A program made the translations under genes and the position numbers. 64,000 bases of DNA from Parendozoicomonas callyspongiae (GTDB taxonomy: Bacteria; Pseudomonadota; Gammaproteobacteria; Pseudomonadales; Endozoicomonadaceae), in assembly GCF_023502345.1 (NCBI RefSeq), contig NZ_JAMFLX010000019.1, positions 1-64,000 of the forward strand, read 5' to 3'. The notes beneath the pieces were generated by a model. That model had not been told where the DNA came from, ran no database searches, and worked only from the letters and a program-made list of their open reading frames with translations. Of the stretch, positions 8,837 through 18,571 are shown in pieces; positions within the stretch are counted from its first letter, which is position 1, and each line of letters begins with the position of its first letter.

Positions 8837-11343
8837 TAACCGGTTCCTTTCTCTACAGCACCATCCGTGCCTATGGAATTTGTTGGCTTTTCAACCTCTG
8901 TTGTGGAAGTGATGACACGCTTACCATTTTCACGTTTAGTATTAGAGAGCCTCAGTGCATTACCCACCACAACCAGTGAGCTGGCCGACATGCCAATCGC
9001 AGCCATCCACGGTGCCAGCAGACCCATAGCGGCCAGCGGCAAAGCCAGCAGGTTATAACAGATGGCCCAGACAGTATTCTCATGAATAATCCGGTTGGTC
9101 TGTACTGCCTTGTCAAAAGCATCCAGCAGCCGGTTCAAATCACCGGCCATCAGCAAGGCATCTGCATGTGTACAGGCCAGATCGGAAGCTGTATTCATGG
9201 CAACGGAGATATCTGCTCCTGCCAGAACAGGGATATCATTAATACCATCCCCCACCATCAGTACACGGGCTCCGGTTTCCTGAAGCTGACGCACATAATC
9301 AAGCTTGTCGTCAGGAGAGGCCATGCCCCGGCTGGAATCAATATTCAGCTCGCCGGCAACCCTGTTGACCACGCCAAGGTTGTCACCACTCAGTAGATCA
9401 ACCTTCAAGCCACGCTTTTGCAGTTTGCTGATAACACCCGCAGCTTCCGGACGAATGGTGTCGTCCATGCCGAACCAGGCCTGGGGTTGCTGATTGCAGC
9501 TCAACATCAGCCAGGTGGTATCAATATCCGGTAGTGTGGCGGTGGTGTTGGGGCTGGCGAAGGACGGTTTGCCTATACGCCAGATGTTGTCACCAATCTT
9601 ACCTTCCAGCCCCTGGGCGGTGATGTTGCGTACATCTTTTACTTCCAGAGTGGAGGAGGGAAAAGCCTTGGCGATCGGGTGCTCGGAATGGGATTCCAGT
9701 GCCGCAGCAATATCCAGCAGCGCCTGTTTATCCATTTCGGCGTTGATAATTTTCATCTCGCGGATGTTCAGCTCACCACGGGTCAGGGTGCCGGTCTTAT
9801 CAAAAATAACATGCGTCACCTGCGGCAGGCCTTCCAGTACATGACCGTGGCTGATCAAGAAACCTTTCGACTGCAAGTAACCAGTCACTACCGTCAGCGC
9901 AGTAGGTGTGGCAAGGGAAAGTGCACAGGGGCAGGTGGCAACCAGCACAGACAGAACAATCCAGAAAGCGTCGTCCGGTTTGGTCTGATACCAGAAGACG
10001 TAAATAGCCACTGCGAAAATCAACACAGCAGAAACAAAGTAACTGGCAATCCGGTCAGCCATACGGGCAATAGCGGGTTTGTCGCTCTGGGCCTGTTCCA
10101 GCAGGCGGGCAATGGCAGACAAACGGGTCGACTGACCAACCTGGGTCACACGAATATCCAGTGCGTTTTCAGTATTGATTGTCCCCGCCGTCACAGTATC
10201 ACCGGGGCGGCGCACCACAGGTAAGTGCTCACCAGTCAGGGCTGATTCATTTATGCTGCTGGTGCCGTGTATTATCGAACCGTCGGCAGGAATGCTGTCA
10301 CCCGGCAGTACCCGAATCTTATCTCCAGGCTGAAGATCGGCCGGAGGAACACGTTCACAGGAGCCGTCATCTTTTACCTTGAAGCAGCTTTCCGGGAGTA
10401 ACTGGTGCAGGCTGCGTGATGAGTGGCTGGTTTTATGGCGCGCTCGCATCTCCAGGTAACGGCCGGTCAGCAGGAAGAAAGTAAACATACTGACCGAGTC
10501 AAAGTACACATCTGCCGAACCGACAATCGTTCCCCAGATACTGGCAACATAAGCGCCACCAATGGCCAGAGAAACCGGAACATCCATGCCCGGATGCAGA
10601 TTCTTGAGATCGCGCCAGGCTGCACTGAAGAAGGGCCGGGCAGCATAGAAAACAACAGGTGTCGCAATCAGGGCACTGATCCAGCGGATAAAGTCCCGGT
10701 ACTCCACCTCCATATCCTGCATGCCACCGGCATAGAGGGCGATGGCGTACATCATGACCTGCATGGCGCCGATTCCGGCTACGGCAAGCTGACGTATAAA
10801 ACGGCGGTTCTCCTGCTCAAGAAGGGCGGTCTGTTTCTCCTGCCGCCAGGGGTGAGCTTTATAACCGACGAACAGCACGGCAGCCATCAGCTCACTGATT
10901 TTGGTTTCCTCAGGGTTCCAGGTCAGGGTGGCGGTATGCTGGGTGAGGTTAACACTCACTGACTCAACGCCTTCAAGCTGGGAGAGGTGGTGTTCCAGCA
11001 GCCAGACACAGGCGGAACAGGTGATACCCTCGATCAGCAGTTTGGTTTCACGGTTATTATCAGACAGTGTGCGGGTAAAGCTGGACTGAAGGTCATCGCG
11101 GTCATAGAGCTGGTATTCAGCTAAAAGTACGGAGCCTTCAGCGGTTAATTGAAGGTTATCTTCGGCCTGCTGGGCGGGTTGCGTTCGATACTGGTAGTAG
11201 TTGTCGAGGCCGCTGGCGGCGATAGCTGTGGCAACAGCCTGGCAGCCGGGGCAGCACATGGGTTGTTGAACCCCCTCAATCTCTGCAAAAAACTTTGGCT
11301 CTCCAGTTATTGGCAGATGACAGTGATAGCATCGCTCACTCAT
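8836..11343 (-). CDS. ccoI: Copper-translocating P-type ATPase CcoI
   Basis: An 835-residue P1B-type ATPase that delivers copper for assembly of the CcoN haem-copper centre. The N-terminus has a Cys-rich segment (CYHCHL, then CCPGCQ), followed by a heavy-metal-associated domain with GITCSACVW (Cys109 and Cys112). Later motifs in order are the phosphatase loop ALTGEHLP, the transport motif ATCPCALSLATP, the phosphorylated Asp in DKTGTLT, and the hinge VGDGINDIPVL. All catalytic motifs are intact. It overlaps the ccoH end by 8 bp and ccoS by 1 bp. Confidence 0.97.
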   Translation of the reverse strand: MSERCYHCHLPITGEPKFFAEIEGVQQPMCCPGCQAVATAIAASGLDNYYQYRTQPAQQAEDNLQLTAEGSVLLAEYQLYDRDDLQSSFTRTLSDNNRETKLLIEGITCSACVWLLEHHLSQLEGVESVSVNLTQHTATLTWNPEETKISELMAAVLFVGYKAHPWRQEKQTALLEQENRRFIRQLAVAGIGAMQVMMYAIALYAGGMQDMEVEYRDFIRWISALIATPVVFYAARPFFSAAWRDLKNLHPGMDVPVSLAIGGAYVASIWGTIVGSADVYFDSVSMFTFFLLTGRYLEMRARHKTSHSSRSLHQLLPESCFKVKDDGSCERVPPADLQPGDKIRVLPGDSIPADGSIIHGTSSINESALTGEHLPVVRRPGDTVTAGTINTENALDIRVTQVGQSTRLSAIARLLEQAQSDKPAIARMADRIASYFVSAVLIFAVAIYVFWYQTKPDDAFWIVLSVLVATCPCALSLATPTALTVVTGYLQSKGFLISHGHVLEGLPQVTHVIFDKTGTLTRGELNIREMKIINAEMDKQALLDIAAALESHSEHPIAKAFPSSTLEVKDVRNITAQGLEGKIGDNIWRIGKPSFASPNTTATLPDIDTTWLMLSCNQQPQAWFGMDDTIRPEAAGVISKLQKRGLKVDLLSGDNLGVVNRVAGELNIDSSRGMASPDDKLDYVRQLQETGARVLMVGDGINDIPVLAGADISVAMNTASDLACTHADALLMAGDLNRLLDAFDKAVQTNRIIHENTVWAICYNLLALPLAAMGLLAPWMAAIGMSASSLVVVGNALRLSNTKRENGKRVITSTTEVEKPTNSIGTDGAVEKGTG

Positions 11344-11914
11344 AGGCTCTTATTTCTACAGCTTCATCGGGTGCGAAGTTGACTTCGCGGTTCAGGCGCC
11401 AGCCTCCCTGGTACCCTTCCTCAGGCACCATAACATCCAGTGTTTCCAGCTGAACGAAATAGCGGCCAGTAGGAAGAGCGGCAGGCTGACCTGTATATTG
11501 TTCTGCAATGGCAGGGGACTGAATCAGGGCAACAGTCTGCTTCTCAGCCGCAGGAGCCGCAGGCAGCAGCTTCAGCCGCAGCTGCTGGGGCCAATCTTTT
11601 ACGGCGCCCTGAAGATTGGCATAAACCTTGCCTGAGTCGCTCTTGAAGGCAATCTCGGCACTGATATCCAGTTCCCTGGCGGTTTTATCACGGGTCAGAT
11701 CCTGGTTGATTGCTTTACCCACCTTGTAGTAATCATCAACCACCACTTCATCCGCATGCTTAATGGCTGTAGTTACCTGGATCGCACCCCAGCAGAAAGT
11801 AACAACGAGAACGCCCACGATGTACCAGGCCCAGGGCTCCTGGTACCAGTGGGTAAAGCGGTCATCGTCGTTCATTGAATGATGAGACGCTGTTTGGTTG
11901 GAGGAGCGTGTCAT
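11336..11914 (-). CDS. ccoH: cbb3 oxidase maturation protein FixH/CcoH
   Basis: A 192-residue inner-membrane protein with one transmembrane helix (WYIVGVLVVTFCWGAIQVTT, about residues 29-48), then the DDYYKVGKAINQDL motif of the FixH family and a periplasmic beta-rich domain. CcoH is thought to stabilise the cbb3 complex and work with CcoI. Its start overlaps the ccoG stop by 4 bp (ATGA), and its end overlaps ccoI, so the three genes are translationally coupled. Confidence 0.93.
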   Translation of the reverse strand: MTRSSNQTASHHSMNDDDRFTHWYQEPWAWYIVGVLVVTFCWGAIQVTTAIKHADEVVVDDYYKVGKAINQDLTRDKTARELDISAEIAFKSDSGKVYANLQGAVKDWPQQLRLKLLPAAPAAEKQTVALIQSPAIAEQYTGQPAALPTGRYFVQLETLDVMVPEEGYQGGWRLNREVNFAPDEAVEIRAYE

Positions 11915-13365
11915 GGAGCAGACCTCGGAGACAGGAAGCGGCTTTCTGCACTGGCACTCACCGGATCAGACCCATCCAGCGGTACAGTAACAATGGAAAA
12001 TTCAATATCGGTGTTGGTGGCACCGGTCAGATGTTCAGGAGCCACAGAGAGACGCAATGGCAGGCTGGCACCTTCCCCGGCAGGAACATCAATGGCAGTG
12101 CGGCCTGCCAGAATGGCATTAGGCAAGCCCTCAACAGTCACGTTCAGTGAGACAGCTTTCTGGGTTTTGTTCACCAGCTTCAAGGTGTAGATATTCTCGA
12201 TATTCCCAGAACTGTTCAGGGTATAGAGCGCCTGCCTGTCGCGCAGCACTTCAAGTTCAAGAGAGGAACGATGAGTCAGGGCATAGGTGAAGGCGCTGAT
12301 AATGACGCACAGAACCGTGAAATAACCAATCAGACGTGGGCGCAGCAGGTGGGGTTTGTTCCCTTCCACTTCGCTTTCACTGGTATAGCGGATCAGGCCC
12401 TTGTCGTAACCCATCTTGTCCATAATGCCATCACAGGCATCGGCACAGGCACCGCAGCTGATGCATTCATACTGTAGGCCATCACGAATATCAATACCGG
12501 TAGGGCAGACATGTACACAAAGTTTGCAGTCTATGCAGTCACCCAGTCCGACCTCTTTCGGATCAACACTGCGCTTACGGGGGCCACGGCTTTCACCGCG
12601 TTTATCATCATAATGAACGGTCAGCGTGTCCTTGTCGTACATAACGCTTTGGAAGCGGGCGTACGGGCACATATAAATGCAGACCTGTTCCCGCAGCCAG
12701 CCGGCATTGCCATAGGTTGCAAGGGTAAAGAAACCAACCCAGAAACTTGCCCAGGGTGAAGCATCAAAAGCAATCAGGTCTGTTATCAGCTCCCGGATCG
12801 GGGTGAAATAACCGACAAAGGTAATGGCTGTAGCCAGGGCAATAGCCAGCCATAAAAGATGTTTGGCGAGTTTGCGCAGGAACTTCTCTGCGCTCATGGG
12901 ATTCTTGTCCAGACGCATCCGTTTGTTACGGTCGCCTTCGGTGACTTTCTCAGCCCACATAAACACCCAGGTAAACACACTCTGCGGGCAGGCGTAACCA
13001 CACCATATCCGCCCGGCCAGTACCGTGATAAAGAACAGCCCGAAAGCGGCAATCATCAGCATGGCGGAGAGAAGGATAAAGTCCTGGGGCAGAAAGGTTT
13101 CCCCAAAGATATAGAAATGGCGGGTGGGAATATCCCAGAGTACGGCCTGGCGGTCACCCCACTGCAGCCAGACGGTACCGAAGAACAGCAGAAACAGCAG
13201 GCTGCCGCCATAAAGACGAAGATTGCGGTAAAAGCCGGCAAAGGCCCGGGTATAAATCTTTTCCCGTCGTTTATATAGACTGACGGTTTCGATGATATCC
13301 GGTTCATTCCCTTGGGGCTGGCTGCCCTGAGGCTTGTTTTCAGGCTGTGTGTGTGGATTGCTCAC
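11911..13365 (-). CDS. ccoG: cbb3 oxidase accessory protein CcoG (RdxA/FixG), ferredoxin-like
   Basis: A 484-residue membrane protein with several helices and two 4Fe-4S motifs near residues 260-315: CIDCKLCVHVCPTG and CISCGACADAC. An upstream cytoplasmic loop has CGYACPQSVFTWVFMW, also typical of CcoG. CcoG is a cupric reductase that prepares Cu(I) for delivery to the oxidase (known in related bacteria). An Ig-like C-terminal domain ends the protein. It is the first gene of ccoGHIS and is separated from ccoP by 255 bp. Confidence 0.96.
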   Translation of the reverse strand: MSNPHTQPENKPQGSQPQGNEPDIIETVSLYKRREKIYTRAFAGFYRNLRLYGGSLLFLLFFGTVWLQWGDRQAVLWDIPTRHFYIFGETFLPQDFILLSAMLMIAAFGLFFITVLAGRIWCGYACPQSVFTWVFMWAEKVTEGDRNKRMRLDKNPMSAEKFLRKLAKHLLWLAIALATAITFVGYFTPIRELITDLIAFDASPWASFWVGFFTLATYGNAGWLREQVCIYMCPYARFQSVMYDKDTLTVHYDDKRGESRGPRKRSVDPKEVGLGDCIDCKLCVHVCPTGIDIRDGLQYECISCGACADACDGIMDKMGYDKGLIRYTSESEVEGNKPHLLRPRLIGYFTVLCVIISAFTYALTHRSSLELEVLRDRQALYTLNSSGNIENIYTLKLVNKTQKAVSLNVTVEGLPNAILAGRTAIDVPAGEGASLPLRLSVAPEHLTGATNTDIEFSIVTVPLDGSDPVSASAESRFLSPRSAP

Positions 13366-13551
13366 AGGTTGCGATCCTCGCTATGGTCTTGCCATGAGTA
13401 CCCGGTGATATGTGTGTGAATAGAGCCGGATACTTACCTGCGGTGGGAAATACTCCCGCCACCTTGGCGACAACATGGGGCGGGGTATCGGCCGGCTTCT
13501 GTTGCCATAGCCCAGGGTTGATACCACATAACCCGTTATCGATATATTACG

Positions 13552-13585
13552 ACCCCCTGGCTACTGTGAAGCAGAACCAGGGGGT
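13552..13585. terminator. Inverted repeat after ccoNOQP
   Basis: Nine-base perfect stem ACCCCCTGG/CCAGGGGGT with a 16-base loop, 36 bp after the ccoP stop. There is no clear T-run on the minus strand, so it may terminate weakly or protect the ccoNOQP message from 3' decay. The rest of the gap 13366-13620 probably holds the ccoG promoter, which I could not place. Confidence 0.45.
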
Positions 13586-13620
13586 AGGTCTTTTACACTA
13601 ACTACACGAAATCGTAGTCG

Positions 13621-14523
13621 TTACTTCTTGTCTTTTGTCAGGCTGTAAACATAGCCGGTAACAAGGTGAACCTTGTCCTTGCCCAGTACATCCTTCCAGG
13701 GAGGCATAACGCCGTTACGACCCTTACGCACGGTGTATTCAACCTGGGCCTGGCTGCTGCCAAAGAGCCAGACATCGTCGGTCAGATTTGGGGCACCGAA
13801 CAGTTTGTTACCCTTGCCATCAGCACCGTGGCAGACGGCACAGGTTGTATCGTAAGCGGTCTTGCCTGCCTGCAGCTCCTTGGATGTTGCACCGGTGTCG
13901 ATACCACTCAGGCTGCGGGCATACAGGGAGACATTACGAACGCCTTTTTCACCCAGAACCGGCCCCCAGGCAGGCATCTGGCCGGTACGGCCGTCAAGAA
14001 CAGTTGTTTCGATCTCGTCAGCCGAGCCACCCCAAACCCAGTCATCATCAGTCAGGCTTGGGAAGCCAAAGGTACCGCCGGCATCACTGCCATGGCACAG
14101 GGCGCAGTTATTCAGGAAGATCCGCTTACCCATATTGAGAGCCTGTGGCTCACTCTGCAGCTCTTCGATGCTCATATTGGCATACTTGCTGAACAGGGGC
14201 TGGAACTGTTCCTTATGCTTGGCCTGATCACCTTCAAGCTCGCCGATAGACGTCCATCCCAGAATACCGTCAAACTTGCCGGGGAAGATGCCAGGGTAGA
14301 GTACAAAGTAGATCCCACCAAAAATCAGCGTGGCCAGGAACAGCCCGATCCACCACATGGGCATGGGGTTATCGTATTCAACAATGCCATCAAACTCATG
14401 GCCAACCGTTTCTTCAGTGGTGTTCTTACGCTGAATCTTCCAGGTCGCAAACAGGATAAAGATCACCAGTCCCAGGCAGGCCAGTGTCAGTATCAGAACC
14501 CAGCCACTCCAAAAACTAGACAT
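13621..14523 (-). CDS. ccoP: cbb3-type cytochrome c oxidase subunit III (dihaem)
   Basis: A 300-residue membrane-anchored dihaem cytochrome c that passes electrons to CcoO/CcoN. Two N-terminal helices (about 8-28 and 58-78) are followed by haem sites CALCHG (about 138) and CAVCHG (about 230), each with a downstream Met ligand candidate (GQMPAWG, NGVMPPWK). It overlaps the ccoQ end by 8 bp and is the last gene of ccoNOQP. Confidence 0.97.
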   Translation of the reverse strand: MSSFWSGWVLILTLACLGLVIFILFATWKIQRKNTTEETVGHEFDGIVEYDNPMPMWWIGLFLATLIFGGIYFVLYPGIFPGKFDGILGWTSIGELEGDQAKHKEQFQPLFSKYANMSIEELQSEPQALNMGKRIFLNNCALCHGSDAGGTFGFPSLTDDDWVWGGSADEIETTVLDGRTGQMPAWGPVLGEKGVRNVSLYARSLSGIDTGATSKELQAGKTAYDTTCAVCHGADGKGNKLFGAPNLTDDVWLFGSSQAQVEYTVRKGRNGVMPPWKDVLGKDKVHLVTGYVYSLTKDKK

Positions 14524-14758
14524 GTGGTGACTCCTTCTTGTTATTCGTTCCTAGCTCAGGGCTGCTCAAACCGCGCTCAGGGCCGCTTGGTCTGGCTGTA
14601 GCCGTACCGGATATCTGGTCATCTGCAAACGGCAGGTTTGCAGCTTCGTCAAAGTCAGCACGCTTGCGGTCACTGTAGGCCCACATGACCACGGCGAAGA
14701 ACGCGATCATGCAGAAGACTGTGGCCAGGCCGCGCAGGGTGTTGATATCAAATTCCAT
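14516..14758 (-). CDS. ccoQ: cbb3-type oxidase subunit CcoQ
   Basis: An 80-residue protein with one N-terminal helix (about residues 7-28) and the motif WAYSDRKRADFDEAANLPF, the CcoQ/FixQ hallmark. It is longer than the common 50-60 residues because of a Ser/Gly/Pro-rich tail. CcoQ stabilises the oxidase. It sits 9 bp after ccoO. Confidence 0.94.
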   Translation of the reverse strand: MEFDINTLRGLATVFCMIAFFAVVMWAYSDRKRADFDEAANLPFADDQISGTATARPSGPERGLSSPELGTNNKKESPHV

Positions 14759-14767
14759 ATCTTTCCC

Positions 14768-15379
14768 CTAGCGCTTCTGCGTTAACGCAGTGCCGAGACC
14801 CTGCAGGTACGCAATCAGGGCATCCATTTCGGTCTTGCCGCGAACGTCCTCTGAGGCACTGGCGATATCTTCGGCAGTGTAGGGAACACCCAGAACACTC
14901 AGGGCTTCCATCTTCTTCGGAGTGATGCTCTCGTCAATAACGTTATCCATCAGGTGTGGATAGGCCGGCATAATGGAGGCCGGAACCACATCCCGTGGGT
15001 TATACAGGTGAGCGCGGTGCCACTCGTCGGAGTAACGCTGGCCAACACGGGCCAGGTCAGGGCCGGTGCGCTTGGAGCCCCACAGGAAGGGGTAGTCATA
15101 CACAGACTCACCAGCCACGGAGTAATGACCATAGCGTTCCACTTCAGCGCGTAGGGGGCGGATCATCTGTGAATGACAGCCGACACAGCCTTCTTTGATG
15201 TAAACGTCACGGCCTTCCAGCTGCAGCGCGGTATAAGGTTTCAGACCTTCAACCGGCTCAGTGGTCTGCTTGATATTAAAGAGCGGAACAATTTCGACCA
15301 GACCCCCGAAGCTGATGCCAAGGACGATCAGGACAATCATCAAGCCTATATTTTTTTCTACTGTTTCGTGATTGAACAT
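14768..15379 (-). CDS. ccoO: cbb3-type oxidase subunit II (monohaem cytochrome c)
   Basis: A 203-residue monohaem cytochrome c with an N-terminal anchor helix (about residues 11-30) and the haem motif [14 protein letters not shown] (about 64-77). The distal Met is probably in [12 protein letters not shown]. The length matches CcoO. It lies 12 bp after ccoN. Confidence 0.97.
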   Translation of the reverse strand: MFNHETVEKNIGLMIVLIVLGISFGGLVEIVPLFNIKQTTEPVEGLKPYTALQLEGRDVYIKEGCVGCHSQMIRPLRAEVERYGHYSVAGESVYDYPFLWGSKRTGPDLARVGQRYSDEWHRAHLYNPRDVVPASIMPAYPHLMDNVIDESITPKKMEALSVLGVPYTAEDIASASEDVRGKTEMDALIAYLQGLGTALTQKR

Positions 15380-15391
15380 GTCCTTTTCCCC

Positions 15392-16813
15392 TTACGCCAT
15401 CTTCGCTGCAGCTGTGGCTTCGTCAGGCTTGGCTTCTCTGATGGTCTGCCAGACGTTGTAAAGCATGACAAACATACCGATGACGAAGATGCCACCGCCG
15501 ATCATGCGGACGATGTAGCCATAGCTACTGGCCTGTACGGATTCAATAAAGCTGTACTGCAGTGTGCCGTCGACGTTGGTGGCCTGCCACATCAGACCCT
15601 GGGTAATGCCGTTAACCCACAGGGCAACGATGTAGAGCACGGTACCGATGGTGGACAGCCAGAAGTGCGTGTTGATCAGCGGAATGCTGTACATTTCTGT
15701 CTTGCCCCACAGACGTGGAATCAGGTGGTACAGGGCACCGATAGAAACCATGGCAACCCAACCCAGTGCGCCGGAATGTACGTGGCCGATAGTCCAGTCG
15801 GTATAGTGAGAGAGAGCGTTCACTGTCTTGATAGACATCATTGGGCCTTCAAAGGTAGACATACCGTAGAAGGACAGGGAGACGACCAGGAATCGCAGGA
15901 TCGGGTCAGTACGCAGTTTGTGCCATGCACCGGAGAGAGTCATCACACCGTTGATCATGCCGCCCCAGGATGGTGCCAGCAGGATCAGGGACATAATCAT
16001 ACCCAGGCTCTGTGCCCAGTCAGGCAGTGCGGTGTAGTGCAGATGGTGAGGGCCGGCCCAGATGTAAATCGCGATCAGAGCCCAGAAGTGCACGATAGAC
16101 AGGCGGTAGGAGTAAACCGGACGCTCGGCCTGCTTCGGTACGAAGTAGTACATCATTCCCAGGAAACCGGCAGTCAGGAAGAAGCCTACTGCATTATGGC
16201 CATACCACCACTGGATCATGGCATCCATGGCACCGGCATAGGCGGAGTAGGATTTGAATGCAGTGACCGGGATTTCAGCATTGTTTACCAGGTGCAGCAC
16301 GGCGATGGTGACGATGAATGCACCATAGAACCAGTTGGCTACATATATATGTTTGGTCTTACGCTTCATTATGGTGCCAAAGAAGACAATCGCGTAAACC
16401 ACCCAGACGACAGTGATCAGAATGTCGATGGGCCACTCCAGTTCTGCGTATTCTTTGGAAGACGTGATACCAAGAGGCAGGGTAATCGCTGCCAGAACGA
16501 TGATCAGGTTCCAGCCCCAGAATGTAAACGCTGCAAGAGCGTCAGAGAACAGCCTGGCCTGGCACGTCCTTTGCACTACATAATAGGATGTTGCAAACAG
16601 CGCACAGCCACCAAAGGCAAAGATGACGGCGTTGGTATGCAGCGGCCTTAGGCGGCCAAAGGTCAGGTAAGGTTCAAAATTCAGTTCGGGAAAGACCAGC
16701 TGGGCGGCGATCAAGAGCCCTACTACCATTCCGACAATGCCCCAAATCACCGTCATCACGGCAAACTGGCGAACCACTTTGTAATTGTAATGTGTGTCCG
16801 TTGCGTTGCTCAT
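15392..16813 (-). CDS. ccoN: cbb3-type oxidase catalytic subunit I
   Basis: A 473-residue haem-copper oxidase subunit that reduces O2 to water at very low oxygen. It has about 12 membrane helices. Metal-ligand segments include [32 protein letters not shown] and [21 protein letters not shown]. The ATG at 16813 ([14 protein letters not shown]) is chosen over the upstream codon at 16918 because the longer version would run across the FNR box and the family starts here. It is the first gene of ccoNOQP, preceded by an FNR/ANR box 70 bp upstream. Confidence 0.97.
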   Translation of the reverse strand: MSNATDTHYNYKVVRQFAVMTVIWGIVGMVVGLLIAAQLVFPELNFEPYLTFGRLRPLHTNAVIFAFGGCALFATSYYVVQRTCQARLFSDALAAFTFWGWNLIIVLAAITLPLGITSSKEYAELEWPIDILITVVWVVYAIVFFGTIMKRKTKHIYVANWFYGAFIVTIAVLHLVNNAEIPVTAFKSYSAYAGAMDAMIQWWYGHNAVGFFLTAGFLGMMYYFVPKQAERPVYSYRLSIVHFWALIAIYIWAGPHHLHYTALPDWAQSLGMIMSLILLAPSWGGMINGVMTLSGAWHKLRTDPILRFLVVSLSFYGMSTFEGPMMSIKTVNALSHYTDWTIGHVHSGALGWVAMVSIGALYHLIPRLWGKTEMYSIPLINTHFWLSTIGTVLYIVALWVNGITQGLMWQATNVDGTLQYSFIESVQASSYGYIVRMIGGGIFVIGMFVMLYNVWQTIREAKPDEATAAAKMA

Positions 16814-16882
16814 ATCGCGATCCAAGATTGCGGTTATACGTACAAACCGAGAGAAGTATGTAAAGATCGAAAGAATGCAACA

Positions 16883-16896
16883 TTGACGCAGGTCAA
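16883..16896. promoter_or_regulatory. FNR/ANR box upstream of ccoN
   Basis: TTGACGCAGGTCAA is a perfect palindromic TTGAC-N4-GTCAA box, a common ANR variant, centred about 76 bp before the ccoN ATG. High-affinity cbb3 operons are known FNR/ANR targets. A CATACT -10-like hexamer lies at about the expected distance. Confidence 0.75.
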
Positions 16897-17055
16897 TATA
16901 CGGGTAATCCGCAGGCAACTTCGAACCTATGAATACGCCTCACCGGCTCCTGGCTTGCTGTAAAAAATATTATCTAGTTGTTTACCATGGAAATAACTTT
17001 TCCATCCCTCCGGGATAGAAAGAGATATTTCCCGCTCATGGCTGCTCGCGTGTGG

Positions 17056-17091
17056 AAAATACGCCCCTGTCTTCGGCTCTAGGACGGGGCG
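17056..17091 (-). terminator. Probable satP terminator
   Basis: On the minus strand CGCCCCGTC pairs with GACAGGGGCG (one bulge) and is followed by TATTTT. It lies about 85 bp past the satP stop and before the ccoN control region. The remainder of 16897-17176 shows nothing else. Confidence 0.5.
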
Positions 17092-17176
17092 GCTCCCGTG
17101 GTGGCGCAATCATACCAGAATGTTGGTATTAATACGCAAGGGCGAAATGGTAGTAACCGTATTTTTTTTGGGGTTT

Positions 17177-17740
17177 TTATCCGATAGGTAAAACTGCACG
17201 TCCATATTGTTCATTAATGACCTCTGCTACTGATAGATACATGGCGCTGGCCCCGCAGATAATTCCCTCATAACCCGCAAATGTGCCGATTGATGTTGAC
17301 CCGGTAAAGTCCCGCATTGCCAGTAAGAAAAACAGCAGTGTCAGTGATGCGAAAACAAACTGCAGCACACGGGGTTTGTTGAATGTGCCAAAGAACATGC
17401 ACAGGGTGAAGATTCCCCAGAGCAACAGGTACCAGCCCATGTAATCAGCCGGTGTCGCCTGGGCCAGGGGAATATCGGAAGAGGGGAACAACAGCAGGGC
17501 GACCAGGCTGATCCAGAACAGGCCGTAAGAGGTGAAAGCTGTAGTACCAAAAGTGTTACCTTTACGGAACTCCATGATACCTGCAATCACCTGTGCGACC
17601 CCGCCGTAACACAATCCCATGGCCAGGATCATGCCGGTGATAGGAAAAAAACCGGCATTATGAATATTCAGCAGAACCGTGGTCATGCCAAAGCCCATCA
17701 AACCCAGTGGAGCAGGGTTGGACAGATTGTCTTCAGACAT
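17177..17740 (-). CDS. satP: Acetate uptake transporter, GPR1/FUN34/YaaH (SatP) family
   Basis: A 187-residue protein with six membrane helices and the family signature NPAPLGLMGFGMTT at residues 8-21. A second conserved segment, YGLFWISLVAL, lies mid-protein. Members import acetate or succinate with protons. The start has GGGAG eight bases upstream. It lies between ccoN and a divergent hydrolase gene. Acetate uptake would feed respiration through the oxidase encoded downstream, which is inference from proximity. Confidence 0.93.
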   Translation of the reverse strand: MSEDNLSNPAPLGLMGFGMTTVLLNIHNAGFFPITGMILAMGLCYGGVAQVIAGIMEFRKGNTFGTTAFTSYGLFWISLVALLLFPSSDIPLAQATPADYMGWYLLLWGIFTLCMFFGTFNKPRVLQFVFASLTLLFFLLAMRDFTGSTSIGTFAGYEGIICGASAMYLSVAEVINEQYGRAVLPIG

Positions 17741-17794
17741 TTGTGAACTCCCGTATTTTGTGCGTTGGTGGTTGCTGTCATTGTTTGGCGGGAG

Positions 17795-17808
17795 TTGATA
17801 TAGACCAA
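17795..17808. promoter_or_regulatory. FNR-like half-perfect box upstream of satP
   Basis: TTGATATAGACCAA matches TTGAT-N4-ATCAA at nine of ten positions and lies about 55 bp before the satP ATG. One mismatch makes this tentative. Confidence 0.35.
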
Positions 17809-17890
17809 CTGCGCATGAAATGCCCTTCCCGTTTACCCCTAACCACTCTCCGTGATCTTTTCTTGGAAACAGGTTTGGGTTCGAGGTTTA

Positions 17891-18571
17891 ATGGAGCAAA
17901 GGTCTTCAAGTTGTATGGCAAGTTATATGGAAAGAGGAATGGATAAGTATCTGTGGAACCGTTCAGAGCAGGAACGAGCAATCCTGATTCTTGCTCATGG
18001 TGCAGGAGCACCGATGGATCACGCCTTTTTGAATGAAGTGGCTGAGTTGTTTGCAGAGCAGGGCATCACGGTAGTTCGTTTTGAATTCCCTTACATGGCT
18101 GAAAGAAGAACAACAGGTAAAAAACGACCACCGGATCGTGCTCAAAAACTACTCACCTGCTGGCAGGAGGTGATCGCTGATATTCAGTCGCAGATTGACG
18201 ATGTCCCTCTCTATATAGGAGGGAAATCCATGGGTGGGCGTATGGCAACTTTGCTGGCAGCTGAAGAAAAGCTGGCAGGTATAAAAGGAGTGGTTTGTCT
18301 GGGTTATCCCTTCTATGCCATTGGGAAGCCAGAGAAGCCTAGAACTGAGCATCTGGAATCTATCGGGGTTCCGGTTTTGATTGCTCAGGGCGAGCGGGAT
18401 GCTATGGGTAATCGGGAAGCGGTGAAAGAATACTCACTATCAGAGAGTATTGAGGTTCACTGGCTTGAAGATGGTAATCACGACCTTAAGCCCAGAAAGG
18501 CGTCTAACTGGACTCACCAGCAACATCTCTTTACTGTTGTCCAGGTTGTTTTAAACTGGATAGAGAGCTGA
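17891..18571 (+). CDS. Alpha/beta hydrolase (dienelactone-hydrolase-like, KAN-type)
   Basis: A 226-residue cytosolic alpha/beta hydrolase. AHGAGAPMDH forms the oxyanion region, GGKSMGGRMA carries the nucleophile Ser, GERDAMG the likely Asp, and DGNHDL the catalytic His. Several in-frame ATGs exist (17891, 17927, 17939). I take 17891 because GAGGT stands a few bases before it, but 17939 would fit the domain start best. The 3' end overlaps the convergent kinase gene by 41 bp. The substrate is unknown. Confidence 0.8.
   Translation: MEQRSSSCMASYMERGMDKYLWNRSEQERAILILAHGAGAPMDHAFLNEVAELFAEQGITVVRFEFPYMAERRTTGKKRPPDRAQKLLTCWQEVIADIQSQIDDVPLYIGGKSMGGRMATLLAAEEKLAGIKGVVCLGYPFYAIGKPEKPRTEHLESIGVPVLIAQGERDAMGNREAVKEYSLSESIEVHWLEDGNHDLKPRKASNWTHQQHLFTVVQVVLNWIES

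Noticed and set aside
15173-16651. 492-codon plus-strand frame
   Set aside because: Antisense to ccoN and ccoO. The length comes from the high GC third positions of the real genes.
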